This document shows, piece by piece, positions 23,084-33,111 of a stretch of 64,000 bases of DNA (the stretch's first letter is position 1; every line of letters begins with the position of its first letter). Under the pieces are notes generated by a model that saw only the letters and a program-made list of their open reading frames with translations, did not search any database and was not told where the DNA came from. A program made the translations under genes and the position numbers. This DNA is from Sipunculus nudus (Eukaryota > Annelida > Sipuncula > Golfingiida > Sipunculidae), in contig CM049310.1 in NCBI GenBank assembly GCA_026874595.1, positions 41,731,558-41,795,557 of the forward strand. The letters are read 5' to 3'.

Positions 23084-23724
23084 GTTCGATAATGAACTTC
23101 AGTCATTCTGAGGCGTAAGGATCATGTGCAAACTTGTTTTTGGGAGACCAGTTGGATATTGGATAGGAGGAAACTCACTTTGATTTTAAATTCAACCAGT
23201 CCAAAATAAAACAAATGAAGTATTAATATGATTAATGTTCAAACAATCCCTAACTGGGAGCTGGGGTTTACGCTCTGGTTCGAAATTAGGACCTGCCGCG
23301 CGTGAGATCAACGTGAGAGCGATCAGGCTCGAATCCGCTGGGTATCATACTTCGGTTCTTCTTAAGCATAACAATGATATGCCAAACCATATCCCGAGGC
23401 CAGTTGAAGACTGCGCAGGGGAAAACTCCTCTTTGGTTTGTTATCTGATCAGTCCATAAATAATATGAAGTATAAATACGATTAAAAATCAGACGATTCC
23501 TAACTAGGAGGATACTCTCCTTCAGACATGAACAACGACAATATAAGTTGAACCAAAGTCAGATAAGCCTGTGCTTCATACTTATATTTTAACAATATTG
23601 GAAACAAAAGTAAGAAGATGTAGCTTTTGATCGTATCACAGATGCGCAGCTGCAAATCAATTTAATATACTGTGGAGATAAAAATGGTCACTTCTGAACA
23701 TGCTTCAAGTGACGAACAGGAACT

Positions 23725-24583
23725 GAATTAAGCTTGATCACTCGGATGGATAAAACGAATATTCGCTTATTGATATTTCACAAATTACGACCTGAAGTAT
23801 CCTATAATTATGTCTGATCCAGTACATGCAAATGATAAAAAATGGTGGAGGTTATATTTGGCAAAAATGTGGTTCCGCTGGGGTTCGAACCCTGGACCAT
23901 TGGCGTGTGAGGCGACCCTGAGAGCCACTACACTTCGAAACCGTTCGATAATGAACTTCAGTCATTCTGAGGCGTAAGGATCATGTGCAAACTTGTTTTT
24001 GGGAGACCAGTTGGATATTGGATAGGAGGAAACTCACTTTGATTTTAAATTCAACCAGTCCAAAATAAAACAAATGAAGTATTAATATGATTAATGTTCA
24101 AACAATCCCTAACTGGGAGCTGGGGTTTACGCTCTGGTTCGAAATTAGGACCTGCCGCGCGTGAGATCAACGTGAGAGCGATCAGGCTCGAATCCGCTGG
24201 GTATCATACTTCGGTTCTTCTTAAGCATAACAATGATATGCCAAACCATATCCCGAGGCCAGTTGAAGACTGCGCAGGGGAAAACTCCTCTTTGGTTTGT
24301 TATCTGATCAGTCCATAAATAATATGAAGTATAAATACGATTAAAAATCAGACGATTCCTAACTAGGAGGATACTCTCCTTCAGACATGAACAACGACAA
24401 TATAAGTTGAACCAAAGTCAGATAAGCCTGTGCTTCATACTTATATTTTAACAATATTGGAAACAAAAGTAAGAAGATGTAGCTTTTGATCGTATCACAG
24501 ATGCGCAGCTGCAAATCAATTTAATATACTGTGGAGATAAAAATGGTCACTTCTGAACATGCTTCAAGTGACGAACAGGAACT
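23725..24583. repeat. Unit 12, 859-bp mini-unit from unequal exchange
   Basis: The left arm (to about 23886) is identical to the start of unit 13. The right arm (from about 23885) carries all private variants of unit 11. The switch lies inside the tRNA, in the shared TTCGAACC. Val, Pro and psi-Val-1 of a normal unit are thereby reduced to one chimera (23870-23942); psi-Val-2 is at 24123-24195. Confidence 0.95.
23870..23942 (-). pseudogene. Chimeric Val / psi-Val-1 tRNA, unit 12
   Basis: Read on the minus strand, the 5' three quarters (acceptor 5' strand, D-arm, mismatched anticodon arm, half of the T-arm) come from psi-Val-1, and the 3' end (rest of the T-arm, acceptor CGGAACC, discriminator A, T5 terminator) from a true Val. 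The 73-nt length is restored and the acceptor pairs, but the anticodon stem stays mismatched. Confidence 0.85.
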
Positions 24584-24728
24584 GAATTAAGCTTGATCAC
24601 TCGGATGGATAAAACGAATATTCGCTTATTGATATTTCACAAATTACGACCTGAAGTATCCTATAATTATGTCTGATCCAGTACATGCAAATGATAAAAA
24701 ATGGTGGAGGTTATATTTGGCAAAAATG

Positions 24729-24801
24729 TGGTTCCGCTGGGGTTCGAACCCAGGACCTTTCGCGTGTGAGGCGAACGTGATAGCCACTACACTACGAAAC
24801 C
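24729..24801 (-). tRNA. tRNA-Val(CAC), unit 13
   Basis: Reference sequence. Confidence 0.92.
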
Positions 24802-25207
24802 GCTCAATATCGTGCCTTCTTCATTCTGAAGCTCAAGGATATTTTAGCTAATCTTTTATGCGACATCATCTGCAGACCAAGGTGGGGTACTTCTTACCTC
24901 AGTTAAGAATCCGGTCAATACATAAATAACTATTTATGATTTTCATTTTAAATACAATAATAATTCCTATTATATTCCTGTTTAAATGTCAACTACATAG
25001 GTTTGAGCCAAGATGAAATAAAAATTAACATACCTTAACGTCACACCTTGTAAGCTGTAAAAGGAGGACGCCGGAAAATATTTACAATGAAAATGGGCAA
25101 AAAATGTGAGACCTGGATTCAGGAAAATCTGAAATGTAAGTATTCATACATATTGAACAAAAATGGAACAATAGACTCTTCGAATTTCACTTCGACACTG
25201 TTAAGTT

Positions 25208-25279
25208 GGCTCGTTGGTCTAGGGGTATGATTCTCGCTTCGGGTGCGAGAGGTCCCGGGTTCAATTCCCGGACGAGCCC
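25208..25279 (+). tRNA. tRNA-Pro(CGG), unit 13
   Basis: Reference sequence. Confidence 0.94.
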
Positions 25280-25705
25280 GATATATTTTAGCCATACTTA
25301 GATTGCCCCTCGATCTTTCACCTGAGAATTTCTTCTTCCCGCTCACTTAGACCGCAGATAATTTAGGTTCGTCATTAGACCTTGGTCGATCTTTTCTGTT
25401 AACGTTTTCATACATATTTTGTAGGAAATTTCTCGAAATCAAATGACCGGGTGCCACAGCTCATACTAAAACATTAAAATTATTTCAGAATATAAAATAA
25501 TATAGCTTTTCACCGATCACATGTGCTTACCTGCAAATTTAGTTTTAATTGCTGTGGAGAAAGTGCATACATCTTGTTAATCCTAATATTTCAATTCGAC
25601 AACCTCTGATTTATACTCACTTAAACTATAGCGTGGTTACAATATTATCGCCTACAGCCATGGGTCATGGGAGAAAGGGTTACTTGGGTTAATAGGTTAA
25701 AAATG

Positions 25706-25780
25706 TGATTTCGCATGGGGGTTCGAACCCTGGACCATTGGCGTGTGAGGCGACCCTGAGAGCCACTACACTTCGAAACC
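25706..25780 (-). pseudogene. psi-Val-1, unit 13
   Basis: As unit 1. Confidence 0.8.
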
Positions 25781-27150
25781 GTTCGACGATGAACTTCAGT
25801 CATTCTGAAGCTTAAGGATCATGTGCAAACTTGTTTTTTGGAGACCAGTTGGATATTGGATAGGGGGAAACTCACTTTGATTTTGAATCCAACTAGTCCA
25901 AAATAAAACAAATGAAGTATTAATATGATTCATGTTCAAACAATCCCTAACTGGGAGCATGTTCTACTTCAAATATCAACGATATAGGATATTCAAGATC
26001 AAGTCAAAGTATCCTATGGATACTGCAGATCATATACAAATGTGATAGGAGAAAAAGTTTATGTCAAGAAAAAAATGAAACTGGAAAGTTCTACAAAAAT
26101 AATCAGTAATATCACTGAAGGACCTGAATTAAGGATGACTTCAAATTTTTACATTCAATCATGATGAACTTTATTGGAACGGATCGTACAGCACTTTTTC
26201 AATTCGAAATCTTAAACTCATGCCAGGGAACAGATAGGTTGCGATATGTCGCTCATTTACAAAAAAAGATACTTTCTTGTCAGTATTGGAGAATGATGAA
26301 TAAAAATATGTAGCTGTCGTATTCGACATGTATAAATTCACCGCGAAGGCACTAGAGTATCATCCTTACACCCATTTCAATTGCTGTTCAGTAAATGAAT
26401 ATATCTCATTGGTCGTTATATTTTTAAAATCGACAATCCTTAATTAATACAAACTTAAACAAAGGACTTTATAAATAATATCTGCTCTAGCTTGTGACAT
26501 GTAAAACATGGATTTTCAGGAGGAGGTAAATAGTCTAAGTATTTCGGTTTACGCTCTGTTTCGAAATTAGGACCTGCCGCGTGTGAGATCAACGTGAGAG
26601 CGATCAGGCTCGAATCCGCTGGGTATCATACTTCGGTTCTTCTTAAGCATAACAATGATATGCCATACCATATCTCGAGGCCAGTTGAAGACTGCGCAGG
26701 GGAAAGCTCCTCTTTGGTTTGTTATCTGATCAGTCCATAAATAATATGAAGTATAAATACGATTAAAAATCAGACGATTCCTAACTAGGAGGATACTTTC
26801 CTTCAGACATGAACAACGACAATATAAGTTGAACCAAAGTCAGATAAGCCTGTGCTTCATACTTATATTTTAACAATATTGGAAACAAAAGTAAGAAGAT
26901 GTAGCTTTTGATCGTATCACAGATGCGCAGCTGCAAATCAATTTAATATACTGTGGAGATAAAAATGGTCACTTCTGAACATGCTTCAAGTGACGAACAG
27001 GAACTGAATTAAGCTTGATCACTCGGATGGATAAAACGAATATTCGCTTATTGATATTTCACAAATTACGACCTGAAGTATCCTATAATTATGTCTGATC
27101 CAGTACATGCAAATGATAAAAAATGGTGGAGGTTATATTTGGGAAAAATA

Positions 27151-27223
27151 TGGTTCCGTTGGGGTTCGAACCCAGGACCTTTCGCGTGTGAGGCGAACGT
27201 GATAGCCACTACACTACGAAACC
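27151..27223 (-). tRNA. tRNA-Val(CAC), unit 14, T-stem mismatch
   Basis: One substitution gives a C49-A65 mismatch at the base of the T-stem; all else is as in the reference. Confidence 0.75.
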
Positions 27224-27629
27224 GCTCGATATCGTGCCTTCTTCATTCTGAAGCTCAAGGATATTTTAGCTAATCTTTTATGCGACATCATCTGCAGACC
27301 AAGGTGGGGTACTTCTTACCTCAGTTAAGAATCCGGTCACTACATAAATAACTATATATGATTTTCATTTTAAATACAATAATAATTCCTATTATATTCC
27401 TGTTTAAATGTCAACTACATAGGTTTGAGCCAAGATGAAATAAAAATTAACATACCTTAACGTCACACCTTGTAAGCTGTAAAAGGAGGACGCCGGAAAA
27501 TATTTACAAATAAAATGGGCAAAAAATGTGAGATCTGGATTCAGGAAAATCTGAAATGTAAGTATTCATACATATTGAACAAAAATGGAACAATAGACTC
27601 TTCGAATTTCACTTCGACACTGTTAAGTT

Positions 27630-27701
27630 GGCTCGTTGGTCTAGGGGTATGATTCTCGCTTCGGGTGCGAGAGGTCCCGGGTTCAATTCCCGGACGAGCC
27701 C
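27630..27701 (+). tRNA. tRNA-Pro(CGG), unit 14
   Basis: Reference sequence. Confidence 0.94.
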
Positions 27702-28127
27702 GATATATTTTAGCCATCCTTAGATTGCCCCTCGATCTTTCCCCTGAGAATTTCTTCTTCCCGCTCACTTAGACCGCAGATAATTTAGGTTCGTCATTAG
27801 ACCTTGGTCGATCTTTTCTGTTAACGTTTTCATACATATTTTGTAGGGAATTTCTCGAAATCAAATGACCGGGTGCCACAGCTCATACTAAAACATTAAA
27901 ATTATTTCAGAATATAAAATAATATAGCTTTTCACCGATCACATGTGCTTACCTGCAAATTTAGTTTTAATTGCTGTGGAGAAAGTGCATACATCTTGTT
28001 AATCCTAATATTTCAATTCGACAACCTCTGATTTATACTCACTTAAACTATAGCGTGGTTACAATATTATCGCCTACAGCCATGGGTCATGGGAGAAGGG
28101 GTTACTTGGGTTAATAGGTTAAAAATG

Positions 28128-28202
28128 TGATTTCGCATGGGGGTTCGAACCCTGGACCATTGGCGTGTGAGGCGACCCTGAGAGCCACTACACTTCGAAA
28201 CC
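28128..28202 (-). pseudogene. psi-Val-1, unit 14
   Basis: As unit 1. Confidence 0.8.
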
Positions 28203-29572
28203 GTTCGACAATGAACTTCAGTCATTCTGAAGCTTAAGGATCATGTGCAAACTTGTTTTTTGGAGACCAGTTGGATATTGGATAGGGGGAAACTCACTTT
28301 GATTTTGAATCCAACCAGTCCAAAATAAAACAAATGAAGTATTAATATGATTCATGTTCAAACAATTCCTAACTGGGAGCATGTTCTACTTCAAATATCA
28401 ACGATATAGGATATTCAAGATCAAGTCAAAGTATCCTATGGATACTGCAGATCATATACAAATGTGATAGGAGAAAAAGTTTATGTCAAGAAAAAAATGA
28501 AACTGGAAAGTTCTACAAAAATAATCAGTAATATCACTGAAGGACCTGAATTAAGGATGACTTCAAATTTTTACATTCAATCATGATGAACTTTATTGGA
28601 ACGGATCGTACAGCACTTTTTCAATTCGAAATCTTAAACTCATGCCAGGGAACAGATAGGTTGCGATATGTCGCTAATTTAAAAAAAAGATACTTTCTTG
28701 TCAGTATTGGAGAATGATGAATAAAAATGTGTAGCTGTCGTATTCGACATGTGTAAATTCACCGCCAAGGCACTAGAGTATCATCCTTACACCCATTTCA
28801 ATTGCTGTTCAGTAAATGAATATATCTCATTGGTCGTTATATTTTTAAAATCGACAATCCTTAATTAATACAAACTTAAACAAAGGACTTTATAAATAAT
28901 ATCTACTCTAGCTTGTGACATGTGAAACATGGATTTTCAGGAGGAGGTAAATAGTCTAAGTATTTCGGTTTACGCTCTGGTTCGAAATTAGGACCTGCCG
29001 CGTGTGAGATCAACGTGAGAGCGATCAGGCTCGAATCCGCTGGGTATCATACTTCGGTTCTTCTTAAGCATAACAATGATATGCCATACCATATCTCGAG
29101 GCCAGTTGAAGACTGCGCAGGGGAAAGCTCCTCTTTGGTTTGTTATCTGATCAGTCAATAAATAATATGACGTATAAATACGATTAAAAATCAGTCGATT
29201 CCTAACTAGGAGGATACTCTCCTTCAGACATGAACAACGACAATATCAGTTGAACCAAAGTCAGATAAAGCCTGTGCTTCATACTTATATTTTAACAATA
29301 TTGGAATCAAAAGTAAGAAGATGTAGCTTTTGATCGTATCACAGATGCGCAGCTGCAAATCAATTTAATATACTGTGGAGATAAAAATAGTCACTTCTGA
29401 ACATGCTTCAAGTGACGAACAGGAACTGAATTAAGCTTGATCACTCGGATGGATAAAACGAATATTCGCTTATTGATATTTCACAAATTACGACATGAAG
29501 TATCTTATAATTATGTGTCATCCAGTACATGCAAATGATGAAAAATGGTGGAGGTTATATTTGGCAAAAATG

Positions 29573-29645
29573 TGGTTCCGCTGGGGTTCGAACCCAGGAC
29601 CTTTCGCGTGTGAGGCGAACGTGTTAGCCACTACACTACGAATCG
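29573..29645 (-). pseudogene. Broken tRNA-Val(CAC), unit 15
   Basis: The 5' acceptor strand is damaged: CGAATCGC replaces CGAAACCGC on the plus strand (one base lost plus one substitution), so the outer acceptor pairs fail. A D-loop change (GTTAGCC) is also present. The anticodon arm and T-arm are intact. Confidence 0.75.
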
Positions 29646-30050
29646 CTCGATATCGTGCCTTCTTTATTCTGAAGCTCAAGGATATTACAGCTAATCTTTT
29701 ATGCGACATCCTCTGCAGACGAAAGTGGGGTACTTCTTACCTCAGTTAAGAATCCGGTCACTACATAAATAACTATATATGATTTTCATTTTTAATACAA
29801 TAATAATTCCTATTATATTCTTGTTTAAATGTCAACTACATAGGTTTGAGCCAAGATGAAATAAAAATTAACTTATCTTAACGTCACACCTTGAAAGCTG
29901 TAAAAGGAGGACACCGGAAAATATTTACAATTAAAATGGGCAAAAAATGTGAAACCTGGATTCAGGAAAATCTGAAATTTAAGTATTCATACATGATGAA
30001 CAAAAATGGAACAATAGACTCTTCGAATTTAACTTCGACACTGTTAAGTT

Positions 30051-30121
30051 GGCTCGTTGGTGTAGGAGTAAGATTCTCGCTTCGGGTGCGAGAGCTTCCG
30101 GGTTCTATCCCGGACGAGCCC
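30051..30121 (+). pseudogene. Decayed tRNA-Pro(CGG), S type, unit 15
   Basis: Six-base T-loop form. Confidence 0.75.
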
Positions 30122-30547
30122 GGTATATTTTAGCCATCATTCGATTGCCCCTCGATCTTTGACCCGAGAATTTCTTCTTCCCGCTCACTAAGACAGCAGG
30201 TAATTTAGGTTCGCCATCAGACCTTGGTCGATCTTTTCTGTTAACGTTTTCACACATATTTTGTAGGGAATTTCTCGAAATCAAATGACCGGGTGCCACA
30301 GCTCATACTAAAACATTAAAAGTATTTCAGAATATAAAATAAAATAGCTTTTCACCGATCACATGTGCTTACCTGCAAATTTAGTTTTAATTGCTGTGGA
30401 GAAAGTGCATACATCTTGTTAATCCTAATATTTCAATTCGACAACCTCTGATTTATACTCACTAAAACTTCAGCGTGGTTACAATATTATCGCCTACAGC
30501 AATGGGTCATGGGAGAGAGGGTTACCTGGTTTAATAGGTTAGAAATG

Positions 30548-30622
30548 TGATTTCGCATGGGGGTTCGAACCCTGGACCATTGGCGTGTGAGGCGACCCTG
30601 AGAGCCACTACACTTCGAAACC
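30548..30622 (-). pseudogene. psi-Val-1, unit 15
   Basis: The T run is interrupted (AGAAATG on the plus strand), as in unit 4. Confidence 0.78.
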
Positions 30623-31399
30623 GTTCGATAATGAACTTCAGTCATTCTGAAGCGTAAGGATCATGTGCAAACTTGTTTTTTGGAGACCAGTTGGATATTG
30701 GATAGGGGGAAACTCACTTTGATTTTAAATTCAACCAGTCCAAAATAAAACAAATGAAGTATTAATATGATTAATGTTCAAACAATCCCTAACTGGGATC
30801 TGGGGTCTACGCTCTGGTTCGAAATTAGGACCTGCCGCGTGTGAGATCAACGTGAGAGCGGTCAGGCTCGAATCCGCTGGGTATGATACTTCGGTTCTTC
30901 TTAAGCATAACAATGATATGCCAAACCATATCCCGAGGCCAGTTGAAGACTGCGCAGGGGAAAACTCCTCTTTGGTTTGTTATCTGATCAGTCCATAAAT
31001 AATATGAAGTATAAATACGATTAAAAATCCTAACTAGGAGAATACTCTCCTTCAGACATGAACAACGACAATATAAGTTGAACCAAAGTCAGATAAGCCT
31101 GTGCTTCATACTTATATTTTAACAATATTGGAAACAAAAGTTAGAAGATGTAGCTTTTGATCGTATCACAGATGCGCAGCTGCAAATCAATTTAATATAC
31201 TGTGGAGATAAAAATGGTCACTTCTGAACATGCTTCAAGTGACGAACAGGAACTGAATTAAGGTTGATCACTCGGATGGATAAAACGAATATTCGCTTAT
31301 TGGTATTTCACAAATTACGACCTGAAGTATCCTATAATTTTGTCTGATCCAGTACATGCAAATGATAAAAAATGGTGGAGGTTATATTTGGGAAAAATA

Positions 31400-31472
31400 T
31401 GGTTCCGCTGGGGTTCGAACCCAGGACCTTTCGCGTGTGAGGCGAACGTGATAGCCACTACACTACGAAACC
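31400..31472 (-). tRNA. tRNA-Val(CAC), unit 16
   Basis: Reference sequence. Confidence 0.92.
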
Positions 31473-31878
31473 GCTCGATATCGTGCCTTCTTCATTCTGA
31501 AGCTCAAGGATATTTTAGCTAATCTTTTATGCGACATCATCTGCAGACCAAGGTGGGGTACTTCTTACCTCAGTTAAGAATCCGGTCACTACATAAATAA
31601 ATATATATGATTTTCATTTTAAATACAATAATAATTCCTATTATATTCCTGTTTAAATGTCAACTACATAGGTTTGAGCCAAGATGAAATAAAAATTAAC
31701 ATACCTTAACGTCACACCTTGTAAGCTGTAAAAGGAGGACGCCGGAAAATATTTACAATGAAAATGGGCAAAAAATGTGAGACCTGGATTCAGGAAAATC
31801 TGAAATGTAAGTATTCATACATATTGAACAAAAATGGAACAATAGACTCTTCGAATTTCACTTCGACACTGTTAAGTT

Positions 31879-31950
31879 GGCTCGTTGGTCTAGGGATATG
31901 ATTCTCGCTTCGGGTGCGAGAGGTCCCGGGTTCAATTCCCGGACGAGCCC
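31879..31950 (+). tRNA. tRNA-Pro(CGG), unit 16
   Basis: One D-loop change (TAGGGATATG for TAGGGGTATG) affects the conserved GG region; all stems are intact. Confidence 0.85.
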
Positions 31951-32376
31951 GATATATTTTAGCCATCCTTAGATTGCCCCTCGATCTTTCACCTGAGAAT
32001 TTCTTCTTCCCGCTCACTTAGACCCCAGATAATTTAGGTTCGTCATTAGACCTTGGTCGATCTTTTCTGTTAACGTTTTCATACATATTTTGTAGGGAAT
32101 TTCTCGAAATCAAATGACCGGGTGCCACAGCTCATACTAAAACATTAAAATTATTTCAGAATATAAAATAATATAGCTTTTCACCGATCACATGTGCTTA
32201 CCTGCAAATTTAGTTTTAATTGCTGTGGAGAAAGTGCATACATCTTGTTAATCCTAATATTTCAATTCGACAACCTCTGATTTATACTCACTTAAACTAT
32301 AGCGTGGTTACAATATTATCGCCTACAGCCATGGGTCATGGGAGAAAGGGTTACTTGGGTTAATAGGTTAAAAATG

Positions 32377-32451
32377 TGATTTCGCATGGGGGTTCGAACC
32401 CTGGACCATTGGCGTGTGAGGCGACCCTGAGAGCCACTACACTTCGAAACC
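32377..32451 (-). pseudogene. psi-Val-1, unit 16, adjacent to the LINE
   Basis: As unit 1. Its 5' end lies 17 bp from the LINE 3' junction, so the LINE and this copy point the same way and LINE transcripts could read into it. Confidence 0.8.
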
Positions 32452-32455
32452 GTTC

Positions 32456-32468
32456 GACAATGAACTTC
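32456..32468. repeat. Target-site duplication, left copy
   Basis: GACAATGAACTTC, identical to 38750-38762. The uninterrupted units show this sequence once, for example in CGTTCGACAATGAACTTCAG. Confidence 0.95.
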
Positions 32469-33111
32469 CATCCATAACCGTTACACCGCTCATACAATAA
32501 CTAGGGTTTCTACGCCGCAGTTTTGCCTCTTCGGGTCCCCCTCATTCTGCACTGAGGTCGCCAGAACTGACACGCCAGCTAGCCAGCTAGGTCCGGCCCG
32601 CCCTCGCCAACAGTCAACCACCGAGGAATCCCCCAGGTGTTCCGGGAGCCTGAGCCTCGCAACCTGCCAGTAATGTCCGAGCGCTACCGGCCTGCCCCTG
32701 GACTATTCGCAGTCCCGTCATGAGCCTTGTCCCTTTCGACCAGGTACAGCTCTCGTTCGATCGGAGCCTTCTCGGGAGCCTTCTCGGGAGCCTTCTCTGG
32801 TGCTTTTGCCATCATGCCTTGAGCCTTGTCCCTGCTGGTCCTGACCGGACCCCCGGTTATTATGACGTCTTGGAGCCTTGTCCCTGATCCTTTCGGGATC
32901 CCCGTAACTTTTTCCACCAAACGGCTGGCTCTACAGGGCCAGGTTCCATACTGCCGGCAACAGGCTGGCCTACTCTTCTATCGAAAAACAGTATGGGGTC
33001 TTTTACGTGCCCGTCCCCTTCTGGACACGGGACCGCCATTTAACGTCCTCATCCGATGGACGGCCCGTGTTTGTCTTTTGCAGGCGGGCGCTGCGGTGCC
33101 CCGGAGCCTTT
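32469..33111 (-). other. LINE 3' UTR
   Basis: 643 nt after the ORF2 stop. In the RNA sense the element ends GGTTATGGATG and passes straight into the target duplication, with no poly(A) and no obvious terminal microsatellite. Three dispersed copies of GAGCCTTGTCCCT (plus strand, 32722, 32821, 32873) and one short tandem repeat lie inside. An open frame at 32684-32920 merely follows the tandem repeat. Confidence 0.8.
32763..32798. repeat. 12-bp tandem repeat in the LINE 3' UTR
   Basis: Three copies of GGAGCCTTCTCG, the last ending in T, followed by a diverged fourth copy to 32810. Minisatellites are common in LINE 3' UTRs. Confidence 0.85.

Larger units (their letters stand above)
21889..23724. 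repeat. Unit 11, S type
   Basis: 1,836 bp. psi-Val-2 is at 23264-23336. Its right arm carries private variants (TGAGGCGTAAGG, TTTTTGGGAGACC, GATAGGAGGAAAC, CCGCGCGTGAG) that reappear in unit 12 and identify that unit's origin. Confidence 0.95.
24584..27005. repeat. Unit 13, L type
   Basis: 2,422 bp. psi-Val-2 is at 26545-26617. Its left arm was the donor for unit 12. Confidence 0.95.
27006..29427. repeat. Unit 14, L type
   Basis: 2,422 bp. psi-Val-2 is at 28966-29038. Confidence 0.95.
29428..31254. repeat. Unit 15, S type
   Basis: 1,827 bp. It carries the 9-bp deletion AGACGATTC near 31030 that later marks several S units and unit 18. psi-Val-2 is at 30803-30875. Confidence 0.95.

Noticed and set aside
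32684-32920. Minus-strand 78-codon frame with a repeated APEK motif in the LINE 3' UTR
   Set aside because: The repeat reflects the 12-bp minisatellite read in frame; it lies after the ORF2 stop and no family match was recognised.
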